A stretch of DNA of 27,954 nucleotides, taken from NCBI GenBank assembly GCA_964500645.1, contig CAZCOH010000018.1, positions 1 through 27,954 of the forward strand. Reading direction: 5' to 3'. Position 1 is the stretch's first letter. Every line of letters begins with the position of its first letter. Below are positions 7,371 through 15,644 of this stretch, one piece after another. Below the pieces are notes generated by a model. The model saw nothing but the letters and a program-made list of their open reading frames with translations, ran no database searches and was not told the DNA's origin. Both the position numbers and the translations under genes were made by a program. The DNA is from CAYFIW01 sp964500645 (GTDB lineage Bacteria > Chloroflexota > Dehalococcoidia > Lucifugimonadales > UBA826).

Positions 7371-9173
7371 ATGGAACACATTGCTAGAATCATAGGGTAT
7401 GCTTTTCGCCATAGAATGAGGCTGGTCATAGCGTACCTGTGTACGGCAGGGGCTGTTGCATCTTATGTTGTATTACCTAGATATTTTGGGAAAGCTATCG
7501 ATGCTATTGCCATACCACTTGAAAGAGGGGAATCTGTTAATAACGATTTACTCGTAAGTAGCATAGTGATAATCGTAGTGCTCAGTCTCATTCGGGGTGT
7601 ACTGTCTTATGGTCAAACCTATCTTGCTGAGTCACTTTCACAATTCGTTTCTTATGATCTGAGGAATGATTTCTATGACAAGGTGCAGCATCAAAGTTTT
7701 GCCTTTCATGACAAGCACCATACCGGGAATTTAATGTCTCGAGCAATAACGGATGTTGAAAATATTCGGATGTTCATAAATATGGGAGTAGTAAGGTCAC
7801 CGTATTTTATTTCTCTATTTGTGATAGTGGCAGTGATATTAACTTCAATTAATTGGCAACTCGGATTGATAAGCGCAGGCTTCATGCCGATTGTGGCGTT
7901 CTATACAAGCCACGTGCGGTTGAAAATGAGAAATATGTGGCTTATTTCCCAACAAAAAATGGCTGAGTTGAGTATTATTTTGCAGGAAAATTTTTCAGGA
8001 ATGCGTGTAGTGAAAGCTTTCGCATCTGAAGACCACGAAGAGACTCGATTTGATGGTAAGAGTACTGAAGTGGCTGACAGTTTTATAAAGGCTGAACAGC
8101 TACGAGCATCCAGTATGTCGTTTATGCTTTTTACATTTTTGGTTACTCTAGCTTTAGTACTGTTATTCGGTGGAAAGCAAGTCATCGACGGGAACATGAC
8201 CCCTGGAGAATTAGCGCAATTTGTTTTTTATCTTCAAATCTTAGCTCTGCCGGTTCGTATGGCGGGCTGGGTTGTAAATTCGTATGCTAGGGCCGCATCT
8301 GCCGGAGAGCGTATGTTTGAAATCCTTGATTCTGAGTCTCCGGTGCGTGAAAAAAATAACCCTAAAAACATGTCTCGCAGAAAAGGTAAAGTGGTTTTTG
8401 AAAACGTTTCGTTTTCATACAATGAAGATCACGGCACCCCAGTATTGGATAATATAACCATAGAGGCTAATCCAGGGGAAGTCATTGCGCTTTTGGGGGC
8501 ACCTGGTAGCGGGAAGTCCACTTTAATTAATCTTTTACCTAGATTTTATGACGTTACATCTGGCAGAGTGCTGTTGGACGGAGATGACATTAGAGATTAT
8601 GACCTCAAGTCTTTAAGAGAAAATATAGGAATGGTCCAACAAGATGTCTTTCTTTTCACAACTACTTTGAGAGAAAATATTTGTTACGGAATGGAAAATG
8701 CTACGCAGGAAGAAATTGAACAAGCAGCTTCAGTAGCTCGGATGGATCAATTTATAGAATCTCTTGATGATGGCTACGACACATACATTGGGGAGAGAGG
8801 TTCGACTCTTTCAGGGGGACAGAGGCAGAGGATGTCGATCGCTAGAGCTGTCTTGCTTGATCCTCCCTTGTTAATTCTTGATGATTCTACTTCTAGTGTT
8901 GACGCTCAAACAGAGGATGAAATTAAACAAGCTATGCAATCAGTAATGGCTGGCCGTACAACCTTCGTCATAGCTAATCGCCTGAGTACCGTGCATAGCG
9001 CCGATAAAATCATTGTTCTAGACGAAGGACGAATAATTGAGGAAGGTACGCACGAAGAACTTTTGTTGAATGAAGGTAAGTATAGGGAGATATACGAATT
9101 GCAATTGCGACCTCAGGATGAAGTTATGCGAGAAATAGATGTAAAAAGTGAGACAGGTGTGCAAACGACATGA
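7371..9173 (+). CDS. ABC exporter half-transporter, degenerate-site subunit
   Basis: Type IV (ABCB-like) exporter with an N-terminal six-helix membrane domain (about residues 1-310) fused to a nucleotide-binding domain, 600 residues in all. The Walker A motif is GAPGSGKS (376-383) and the signature LSGGQ is intact (480-484). In the Walker B motif LILDDSTSSVD the catalytic glutamate is aspartate (D505), and the switch histidine is asparagine (N536 in VIANRLSTV). This matches the degenerate partner of heterodimeric exporters such as TM287/288, BmrCD and LmrCD. The next gene starts inside its stop codon (ATGA), as expected for co-translated partners. The start is the ATG at 7371, since an in-frame stop lies just upstream. 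The ribosome site is weak. Substrate (drug, lipid or peptide) cannot be read from sequence. Confidence 0.92.
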   Translation: MEHIARIIGYAFRHRMRLVIAYLCTAGAVASYVVLPRYFGKAIDAIAIPLERGESVNNDLLVSSIVIIVVLSLIRGVLSYGQTYLAESLSQFVSYDLRNDFYDKVQHQSFAFHDKHHTGNLMSRAITDVENIRMFINMGVVRSPYFISLFVIVAVILTSINWQLGLISAGFMPIVAFYTSHVRLKMRNMWLISQQKMAELSIILQENFSGMRVVKAFASEDHEETRFDGKSTEVADSFIKAEQLRASSMSFMLFTFLVTLALVLLFGGKQVIDGNMTPGELAQFVFYLQILALPVRMAGWVVNSYARAASAGERMFEILDSESPVREKNNPKNMSRRKGKVVFENVSFSYNEDHGTPVLDNITIEANPGEVIALLGAPGSGKSTLINLLPRFYDVTSGRVLLDGDDIRDYDLKSLRENIGMVQQDVFLFTTTLRENICYGMENATQEEIEQAASVARMDQFIESLDDGYDTYIGERGSTLSGGQRQRMSIARAVLLDPPLLILDDSTSSVDAQTEDEIKQAMQSVMAGRTTFVIANRLSTVHSADKIIVLDEGRIIEEGTHEELLLNEGKYREIYELQLRPQDEVMREIDVKSETGVQTT

Positions 9174-10993
9174 ATTTAGGGCTTGGTGGTATGTCAGCGT
9201 CACGGGGTCAGGCAGATGAGGAGGTTTTTGGGTCTGCTTATGATCAAAGGGTAATACTTAGGCTACTTCCGTACGTGCGACCTTTTATGAAACTCGTAGT
9301 AGTTTCTGGGGTCTCGATGTTCATTTATACCCTCACCCTAGTTGCTGTTCCCTGGTTGATTGCCTGGGGCATAGACGATTTTATACGTACAGGTGATTGG
9401 GATGGATTGAAATTGGTATTCGTACTATTTCTTGCAGTTTGTTTTGTTAATTGGGGAACGAATTACCTACAGCAACAAACTATGCAGAAAGTCGGCCAAG
9501 GCGTTCTTTGGAGATTACGGAGAGCATTATTTGGACATGTTCAAAAGCAATCTATGAGATATTTTGATAGAACTGAGGTTGGTAGGTTGATGTCAAGAGT
9601 CCAGGGGGATGTGGGCCAATTACAGGAATTCGCCGCTCTAGTTGTTATGAGTCTTGGTGATCTTCTAAGTATAGTAGGTATTGTCATTGCACTTCTTTTG
9701 TTAAACCTGAAGCTAGGCCTTATAACTATGGCGGTCCTTCCGATCCTGATAGTGATTATGGTTGTGTGGCAGAAATATGCCAAATTGGCATTCATACAGG
9801 TGAGGATGAGGATTTCTATAGTTAACGCTGCTTTTAATGAAAATATTTCTGGGGTCAGGGTTGTTCAAAGTCTAAATAGACAAAGCAGGAATTTAGAGAT
9901 TTTTGATGAGAAGAACCAATCCCATAAAGAAGCTAACTTGACTGCGGCTAGTTACGCTGCTGGCCTCTTGCCAGGAGTGGATATACTCACTGCGGTAGGG
10001 ATCTCTCTGGCCATATTTTTCGGAGCGGGGATGGTTAGTGACAGCTCATTGGAGATAGGGGTTCTGGTGGCATTTGTTATGTATATACAACGTTTCTTTG
10101 ATCCAATAAGAAATTTGACCCAGCAATATACGCAGCTACAAAGATCTATGGCTTCAGGTTCTCGTATTTTCGATCTTATGGACAGAGATCCCGATATGAA
10201 GGATGCTAACGATGCGGGTGAAATGCCCGCTATTGAGGGAAAGATTGAATTTAAAGACGTTAAATTTAGCTATGTAGAAAATGAGGTAGTTCTTAAGGGA
10301 ATAAGTCTTACAGTTGAGCCAGGCCAGACTATAGCAGTTGTGGGTCCGACTGGTGCAGGAAAAACTAGCATTGTCTCGCTGTTGTCCCGATTTTACGAAG
10401 TTGAAGACGGCAATGGCGCAGTTCTTGTAGATGACATAGATATAAGAACTGTAACTAGAAAGTCCTTAGTTAGTCAGATGAGTACTGTTTTACAAGATCC
10501 TTTCCTTTTCTCAGGTACAGTTAGAGAAAACATAAAATATAACCATAGAGACTCTTCTGACGAACAGATGATGACAGCGGCGAAAGCGGTTGGGGCTCAT
10601 GAATTTATCGTAAATCTTGAAAATGGGTATGATACTTATTTGTCTGAAAGAGGGTCCAATTTGAGCCTGGGACAAAGGCAGCTACTTAGTTTTGCCAGAG
10701 CGATAGTAGCTGACCCGCGAATTCTAATTTTAGATGAAGCTACGGCTAATATAGACAGTCATACAGAGATTCTCATACAGAGTGCATTAAAAAATTTGCT
10801 TGATGGTAGAACTGCGATAGTTATCGCACATAGGTTATCCACGATTAGAGGAGCAGATAAGATAGTAGTTTTGGAGAGTGGGACTATTGTCGAGATGGGT
10901 AATCACGATGAATTGATGAGAAAAGATGGATTGTACAACCATCTATACAATATGAATTTCTCTGTTATGGATTCTCCTCAAACAACTTCTTAA
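9170..10993 (+). CDS. ABC exporter half-transporter, catalytic-site subunit
   Basis: Second half of the exporter pair, 607 residues, with an N-terminal cytosolic lead of about 30 residues, a six-helix membrane domain (to about 325) and a C-terminal nucleotide-binding domain. Walker A is GPTGAGKTS (392-400). Walker B LILDEATANID has the normal catalytic glutamate (E523), and the switch histidine is present (H554 in VIAHRLSTI). Its signature is LSLGQ (498-502), where the second glycine-position residue is leucine. In a head-to-tail dimer this altered signature would face the Walker motifs of the first subunit, so all non-standard residues fall in the same ATP site. The start ATG overlaps the previous stop by four bases. 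A multidrug or lipid exporter is a reasonable guess only. Confidence 0.92.
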   Translation: MNLGLGGMSASRGQADEEVFGSAYDQRVILRLLPYVRPFMKLVVVSGVSMFIYTLTLVAVPWLIAWGIDDFIRTGDWDGLKLVFVLFLAVCFVNWGTNYLQQQTMQKVGQGVLWRLRRALFGHVQKQSMRYFDRTEVGRLMSRVQGDVGQLQEFAALVVMSLGDLLSIVGIVIALLLLNLKLGLITMAVLPILIVIMVVWQKYAKLAFIQVRMRISIVNAAFNENISGVRVVQSLNRQSRNLEIFDEKNQSHKEANLTAASYAAGLLPGVDILTAVGISLAIFFGAGMVSDSSLEIGVLVAFVMYIQRFFDPIRNLTQQYTQLQRSMASGSRIFDLMDRDPDMKDANDAGEMPAIEGKIEFKDVKFSYVENEVVLKGISLTVEPGQTIAVVGPTGAGKTSIVSLLSRFYEVEDGNGAVLVDDIDIRTVTRKSLVSQMSTVLQDPFLFSGTVRENIKYNHRDSSDEQMMTAAKAVGAHEFIVNLENGYDTYLSERGSNLSLGQRQLLSFARAIVADPRILILDEATANIDSHTEILIQSALKNLLDGRTAIVIAHRLSTIRGADKIVVLESGTIVEMGNHDELMRKDGLYNHLYNMNFSVMDSPQTTS

Positions 10994-11148
10994 GGTAATT
11001 AGTAGCTAGAGACGGATTTTTACTGCAATAGATCTTGTTCTACACTATAATCTCGCAAGTATCTTCTTATCTATTTCATTTTTCAGTTAAATAGATTACT
11101 TTGATTTGTTATTTGATAATAATTTAGGTTTATATGAGTTGAAAATTC

Positions 11149-11505
11149 ATGAAAATATTTTTTTGCCCCGAATGCGGTGGGTATTCATTGGGACCCGCGA
11201 CAAAATGTGATGAATGTCAGGCAGATCTTCCAGAAGATTCATGGGCAGAAGTCACTGAAGAAGAATTACAACAACTTGAATATGTAGAGGACTTTCATTT
11301 GCCGGCGGGTATTTCAACTTGGGAGTACGATGTCGTCAAATTAAAGTCTGACGCTGAAGAAGGAGGATTAAGTTATACAACTAGTCTTCTTAAAAAGATG
11401 GGTAATAAAGGCTGGGAATTGGTAAATATAACTCCGTTTACGAACCATAAAGATGGTCCAAAATACGGGGTGTTTAAAAGGGTTTGGGAAGAATCGTCAG
11501 ACTAG
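11149..11505 (+). CDS. Zinc-ribbon protein with C-terminal DUF4177-like domain
   Basis: Small acidic protein of 118 residues without signal peptide or membrane segment. The N-terminus has two CxxC pairs (C6, C9, C20, C23) that form a rubredoxin-like zinc ribbon. The C-terminal half (about 57-113) reads WEYDVVKL, LLKKMGNKGWELVNI and YGVFKRVW, the pattern of DUF4177, a small domain of unknown function. The middle is an acidic link. The ATG at 11149 has only a weak ribosome site. It stands alone, converging with the Nudix gene 18 bases away. An upstream TATAAT at 11046-11051 lacks a convincing -35 box. I do not know its function; zinc binding is inferred from the cysteines. Confidence 0.75.
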   Translation: MKIFFCPECGGYSLGPATKCDECQADLPEDSWAEVTEEELQQLEYVEDFHLPAGISTWEYDVVKLKSDAEEGGLSYTTSLLKKMGNKGWELVNITPFTNHKDGPKYGVFKRVWEESSD

Positions 11506-11523
11506 ATATAGGCTTGCATTTTT

Positions 11524-12021
11524 TTAATTATACGTAGCTCTCCTGTGATTATTTAGATCTTCTATTATTTTGCTATCGTGGTAGAAAGGAAGTTTAGGTA
11601 AATCGTCTAGATTAAACCACCCTACGGCGCTGACTTCGTCTCCTTTTGATGCTTTTTGTGAGATTGGGCTTGCTAGAAATACTATGAGTACTACGGGGCC
11701 ATTCCCAGAATATACTCCTAGTAGGCTATCCAATCTGATATCTAGATTCGTTTCTTCATTTACCTCTCTAATTGCTGCGTTTTCTACCATTTCTCCTCGG
11801 TCTACATATCCCGAGGGAAAACTCCATTTACCGAAATGTGGCTCTATGTCTCGTTTAACTAATAGGAGGGAATTGTTTTTAATAATCAATGCCACAACCG
11901 CTACTTTTGGGTCACTGTAAACAATTTTGTCACACTTGGAACAATATGGGCGCAATTTATTTGCTATCTGTTTTTCGACCATTTTATTTCCACAAATGGT
12001 GCAGTAAAGTGTGCCTTTCAA
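11524..12021 (-). CDS. Nudix hydrolase with N-terminal zinc ribbon (NUDIX/NudC-like)
   Basis: Hydrolase of nucleoside diphosphates linked to another group. A zinc ribbon (C7, C10, C27, C30) precedes the Nudix fold. The Nudix box spans residues 71-93, starting GYVDRGEMVENAA and ending REVNEETNL, with all metal-binding glutamates present and the late glycine replaced by asparagine. The WSFPSG lead-in and zinc ribbon resemble small ADP-ribose, ADP-glucose or NADH pyrophosphatases, but substrate cannot be fixed. It is 165 residues long. The start is TTG at 12019-12021, with AAGGAG eight bases upstream (12030-12035). It is transcribed divergently from the CCA-type nucleotidyltransferase gene. Confidence 0.88.
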   Translation of the reverse strand: MKGTLYCTICGNKMVEKQIANKLRPYCSKCDKIVYSDPKVAVVALIIKNNSLLLVKRDIEPHFGKWSFPSGYVDRGEMVENAAIREVNEETNLDIRLDSLLGVYSGNGPVVLIVFLASPISQKASKGDEVSAVGWFNLDDLPKLPFYHDSKIIEDLNNHRRATYN

Positions 12022-12029
12022 ATCGAGGT

Positions 12030-12035
12030 CTCCTT
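12030..12035 (-). promoter_or_regulatory. Ribosome binding site deciding a TTG start (zinc-ribbon Nudix gene)
   Basis: AAGGAG on the minus strand, eight bases before the TTG at 12019-12021. There is no ATG or GTG alternative near the zinc ribbon. Confidence 0.7.
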
Positions 12036-12167
12036 AAAAATTTTAAGTTATGAGTGAAATAAATCTAAGCCATAAAGGAGTCATAACTGTTGAAACTCTC
12101 CGGAATTGTATAATCAATTATCAGGGGATTACATTCTAGGATTTTTTTCGATTTGTAGACTCACAAT

Positions 12168-13382
12168 ATGAACATATCAAATCTTTTAGCTAATTTATTA
12201 GATTCTAAGCAACAGTACGCCCTGAGATCTATCGGAATTGCCGCTCAATCTTTGGGTGTAGAGGCATTTTTGGTTGGTGGTTCAGTAAGAGACTTAATAC
12301 TCGGCAGACCCCTTAGTGATATTGATATATCTGTAGAATGTCGACCAGAAAATTTGCTGGGAACTCCAGAACTTAAAGATGCCCTATTGGTGTCTACTTC
12401 TGAGTTTGGGACGGCTAAATTCAATATCGGCAATGAACTGATCGACGTGGCAATGACTAGATCTGAGGTTTATCAAGAGCCAGGAATGCTACCTGAAGTT
12501 CAGCCTTCAGATATAGACAATGATTTGGCTAGAAGGGACTTTACAATTAATGCGATTGCTGTCTCACTATGTTCTGAGAATTGGGGCGATGTGCTAGATG
12601 ATTTTGATTCAATATCCGATCTTCGCTCCAAGACCATTAGGGTTATTCATTCAAAAAGCTTTATGGATGATCCTACCAGGATATTTAGAGCAGCAAGATA
12701 TATGGCAAGATTGGATTTTGTTCTAAATTCAGAGACTCAAACCTTGCTTCTCAGATCTATTAATTCTTTAAGAAATCTAAGTGGTGTACGTGTTTCAAAT
12801 GAACTTACCAAGATATTTTTGGAGACAGATCCTGGGAAAATAATTAGATTGTTGAATAGTTGGGGAGTAATGAGATGTGTCTTCGAAAGTCTCGACACGT
12901 CTCTTGTAGACTGGGATTGCTTAACCCTTGACTCCTCTCCTCGAAATGATAGAGATGTGATTGGATTCTTGCTTATGTCCTTATCATTGAAATTTTCGGA
13001 ACGTCAGAAATTCGGCGAGAGAATGGATTTTAATTCTCGTGTATCTAAGGCTATAGAGGATCTAACTTTAATAGAAAACATGAAACCTACTTTCAAAGCT
13101 TCTGATGTGTATGAGACCCTATCTCAATGTTCTGAATTGGCTTTAGTATCGGCGGGTTTATTTCACGAAGGATATATCTCAGAGCACGTGGATCTATTTA
13201 GAAAGAAATTGAAACATGTCCGACTTTCAATTGATGGGAATGATATTTCTGATTTGGGAATAGAACCAGGGCCGCGAACAGGGCAGATTTTACGATCAAT
13301 CCACTCTTCTTTGCTAGATGGTGACATCATAAGTAGGGAAGAGCAGATTGAACTTGCTAAGACTCTCATAGGTCATAATTAG
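12168..13382 (+). CDS. cca: tRNA nucleotidyltransferase, class II (CCA-adding type)
   Basis: Adds or repairs the 3' CCA end of tRNA using CTP and ATP. The 404-residue protein has the class II nucleotidyltransferase head with GGSVRD (37-42) and the catalytic aspartates in DIDIS (D51, D53). The neck region carries RRDFTINA (122-129) and DDPTRIFRAARYMARLDF (from 167). The C-terminal body is helical and divergent. Sequence alone does not tell a full CCA enzyme from a CC-adding, A-adding or poly(A) polymerase relative, since the nucleotide-selecting EDxxR motif is not clear by eye. The ATG at 12168 has no obvious ribosome site. A TATAAT at 12109-12114 might be the -10 box. It overlaps the convergent fumC gene by four bases. 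Confidence 0.88.
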   Translation: MNISNLLANLLDSKQQYALRSIGIAAQSLGVEAFLVGGSVRDLILGRPLSDIDISVECRPENLLGTPELKDALLVSTSEFGTAKFNIGNELIDVAMTRSEVYQEPGMLPEVQPSDIDNDLARRDFTINAIAVSLCSENWGDVLDDFDSISDLRSKTIRVIHSKSFMDDPTRIFRAARYMARLDFVLNSETQTLLLRSINSLRNLSGVRVSNELTKIFLETDPGKIIRLLNSWGVMRCVFESLDTSLVDWDCLTLDSSPRNDRDVIGFLLMSLSLKFSERQKFGERMDFNSRVSKAIEDLTLIENMKPTFKASDVYETLSQCSELALVSAGLFHEGYISEHVDLFRKKLKHVRLSIDGNDISDLGIEPGPRTGQILRSIHSSLLDGDIISREEQIELAKTLIGHN

Positions 13383-14797
13383 CCAACAGAAATCCCAGAT
13401 ATACCTGGTTCAGTCATACTATCCGGATTAAGAATCTTTCTTAGTTCGTCTTCCTTGAGATCTGTGTCCTCTAAAGCAACTTCTAGAACAGTCTGACCGG
13501 TTGACTGGGCTTTATGAGCTATGGATGCGGAGGCGTCATAACCAATATAGGGAACTAATGTAGTCACAATAGCTAGCCCTTTATCCACCATTTCAGGTCC
13601 CTTGGTGGTTGCTTTTAAACCGTCGATACATTGGATTGCTAGATTACTAGACGCTGTAGCCAGAAGATCTATTGATTGCAGTAAATTATATGCAGCTACT
13701 GGCATCATCACATTTATTTCAAAGTTACCTGATTGACCGGCTACTGATATCGTTGCATCGTTTCCAATTACTTGCGCTGACACTTGGCACACAGACTCTG
13801 GTATTACAGGATTTACCTTACCTGGCATTATTGAACTACCAGGTTGAACTTCGGGTAATTCTATTTCGCCAAATCCCCCGCGCGGTCCTGACCCCATCCA
13901 TCTGACATCATTGGCTATCTTCATCAGACTTACTGCTATAGTTTTCATAGAACTACTAGCTTCCACTATATTGTCCAAAGTACTCTGAGCCTGGAAGTGG
14001 TTGTCCGTTTCTCTGAATTCAATTCCTAGATATGCTGATAACTTTTCGCATACTTTTTTGGCAAATTCAGGGTGTGTGTTGACACCAGTACCAACTGCTG
14101 TGCCTCCTAAAGCGACTTCGCTTAGTTCTGCCAAGGCTTGTCTTGATCTCTGAATTCCTCTTTCTATTTGCCCAGCGTGCCCTAAAAACTCCTGACCTAG
14201 ACGTACGGGAGTTGCATCTTGTAAATGAGTTCTTCCCGTTTTCACTATAGGCATAAACTCTTTTGATTTTGAATTCAGTGACTGGTGTAACTGCTCTAAT
14301 GAAGGTATGAGAGCATCGTTAATGGCCGTGGCTGCAGCGACGTGAATTGATGTAGGTATAACATCATTGGAAGATTGGCCAATATTCACATGATCATTTG
14401 GGTGAACTGGGGTTCTACTTCCCAGCTCGCCACCTAAAATTTCTATTGCTCTGTTAGAGATTACCTCGTTAGCATTCATGTTTGTGGAAGTACCGGACCC
14501 CGTTTGAAATATATCGACAACAAACTGCTCGTCAAATTTGCCCTCAGAGACCTCTTGAGAGGCTTGTACTATAGCTTCCCCTATTATTGACTCTATTAGG
14601 TCTAGTTGCATATTAGTCTCTGCTGCGGCAAGTTTAACCTGGGCTATCGCCCGAATAAATGACCTTGAAAATCTTAATTGACTAATTGGAAAATTTAAGA
14701 CGGCCCTCATCGTGTTAGCGCCGTAGTAGGCATCTTTCGGAACTTGAAATTCTCCCATGGAATCTTGTTCTTTTCTGTATTCTATTTTTTCAGACAA
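13379..14797 (-). CDS. fumC: Fumarate hydratase, class II
   Basis: Iron-independent fumarase interconverting fumarate and malate in the TCA cycle; a homotetramer of the fumarase/aspartase superfamily. The 472-residue length is typical. Visible blocks are GSGTSTNMNANEVISNRA, HPNDHVNIGQSSNDVIPTS, KTGRTHLQDATPVRLGQE and the catalytic loop GSSIMPGKVNP (320-330). The C-terminal NPDSMTEPGI also fits class II fumarase. Aspartase shares part of this pattern and remains a weaker alternative. The start is TTG at 14795-14797, with AGGAG eight bases upstream (14806-14810). It lies 83 bases downstream of the alpha/beta hydrolase gene on the same strand, so the two may share a transcript. Confidence 0.92.
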   Translation of the reverse strand: MSEKIEYRKEQDSMGEFQVPKDAYYGANTMRAVLNFPISQLRFSRSFIRAIAQVKLAAAETNMQLDLIESIIGEAIVQASQEVSEGKFDEQFVVDIFQTGSGTSTNMNANEVISNRAIEILGGELGSRTPVHPNDHVNIGQSSNDVIPTSIHVAAATAINDALIPSLEQLHQSLNSKSKEFMPIVKTGRTHLQDATPVRLGQEFLGHAGQIERGIQRSRQALAELSEVALGGTAVGTGVNTHPEFAKKVCEKLSAYLGIEFRETDNHFQAQSTLDNIVEASSSMKTIAVSLMKIANDVRWMGSGPRGGFGEIELPEVQPGSSIMPGKVNPVIPESVCQVSAQVIGNDATISVAGQSGNFEINVMMPVAAYNLLQSIDLLATASSNLAIQCIDGLKATTKGPEMVDKGLAIVTTLVPYIGYDASASIAHKAQSTGQTVLEVALEDTDLKEDELRKILNPDSMTEPGISGISVG

Positions 14798-14805
14798 ATG
14801 TCTAG

Positions 14806-14810
14806 CTCCT
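14806..14810 (-). promoter_or_regulatory. Ribosome binding site deciding the fumC TTG start
   Basis: AGGAG on the minus strand (GAGGAG if extended), eight bases before the TTG at 14795-14797. Confidence 0.65.
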
Positions 14811-14880
14811 CTGTTGCTATGTATTTAATTATTTGCGGTTTGTATTTTTAATTTATTGAAGGCGAGTTAAAAATTTATAT

Positions 14881-15516
14881 TTATATGGTTTTATCGACGA
14901 ATGTTGTGATCAGTTCACTCAGTAGACTTTCGTATCCTCTGAAAAAGTGATCTGCTCCAGATATTATTTCTATCTCCTTTGGGTCCGTGAATCTATTTGA
15001 TAGGAATCGGAAATGGCCTAAAGGGAAATCATGATCTCGATCACCAGATATGAGCAATTTTGGTTGCACAATCTCTGTGGTTCCAAAGGTTGAATACCAT
15101 CTTTGAGGGCATGCGACAGATACTACGGTTTTGATTTTATTAGTTGCAAGTCCTGCTTCAAGAGCCATCCATGCGCCAAATGAATACCCCATTACTCCCA
15201 GTCTGCTTCCATTAATGTATGGCGCCCTAGACGCAAACTCTACTACAGATAAGACATCTGAAGCTTCCTCACGTCCGTCTGTAAACTCTCCTGAACTTTC
15301 CCCGACTCCTCTAAAGTTAAATTTTATTATGGCTATTCCTGCTGATAGTAATGGTTCTTCAACACAATCAATTACATTGTTATCCATGGAACCTCCAGTT
15401 CGAGGATTTGGATGACAGAGTATTAGACACGGAGGTCTATCTACATCACTTGGCAATATGATTGTTGATTGTAGTTCTATTTGATCAGATTGAATAATTT
15501 GATTTGATTTTTTCAA
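14881..15516 (-). CDS. Alpha/beta hydrolase (dienelactone-hydrolase-like, COG2945 type)
   Basis: Soluble serine hydrolase of 211 residues without signal peptide. The sequence shows CHPNPRTGGSMDNNVI (oxyanion region), FNFRGVGESSGEF and the nucleophile elbow GYSFG with S112. The acid is probably D161 in SGDRDHDF and the base H190 in GADHFF, so the triad looks complete. This pattern matches small alpha/beta hydrolases of unknown substrate. The start is probably TTG at 15514-15516, because no ATG or GTG lies in frame before the conserved region; the ribosome site is weak. It precedes fumC by 83 bases and is divergent from the threonine aldolase gene. Confidence 0.82.
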   Translation of the reverse strand: MKKSNQIIQSDQIELQSTIILPSDVDRPPCLILCHPNPRTGGSMDNNVIDCVEEPLLSAGIAIIKFNFRGVGESSGEFTDGREEASDVLSVVEFASRAPYINGSRLGVMGYSFGAWMALEAGLATNKIKTVVSVACPQRWYSTFGTTEIVQPKLLISGDRDHDFPLGHFRFLSNRFTDPKEIEIISGADHFFRGYESLLSELITTFVDKTI

Positions 15517-15573
15517 TGTACTGTCTTTGTTTATGGTTTTTATTAATTAAATGTTAAGAAGGATGTATATTAT

Positions 15574-15602
15574 TTGGCAACATGTAAATAGGTGAATAGA
15601 TT
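15574..15602 (+). promoter_or_regulatory. Possible promoter of the threonine aldolase gene
   Basis: TTGGCA (15574-15579) and TAGATT (15597-15602) are 17 bases apart, about 40 bases upstream of the ATG. The -10 match is only four of six, so this is a tentative call. Confidence 0.35.
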
Positions 15603-15644
15603 TAAATGTTTGTTTGAATTCTAGAAATTTGGGGGATTTAACTT

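Noticed and set aside
7230..7412. A 60-codon open frame on the minus strand in the region upstream of the ABC exporter genes
   Set aside because: It overlaps the exporter start, has no ribosome site and shows no family pattern.
11046..11051. TATAAT upstream of the zinc-ribbon/DUF4177 gene
   Set aside because: No acceptable -35 box at 16-18 bases, and the gene starts about 100 bases downstream; too weak to list as a promoter.
12090..12114. TTGAAA followed by TATAAT upstream of cca
   Set aside because: The spacing is only 13 bases, too short for a sigma-70 promoter, so only the -10-like box is mentioned.
14881..15516. Possible peptidase or dienelactone hydrolase role for the alpha/beta hydrolase
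   Set aside because: Only the fold and a likely triad are visible; nothing in the sequence or neighbours points to a specific substrate.
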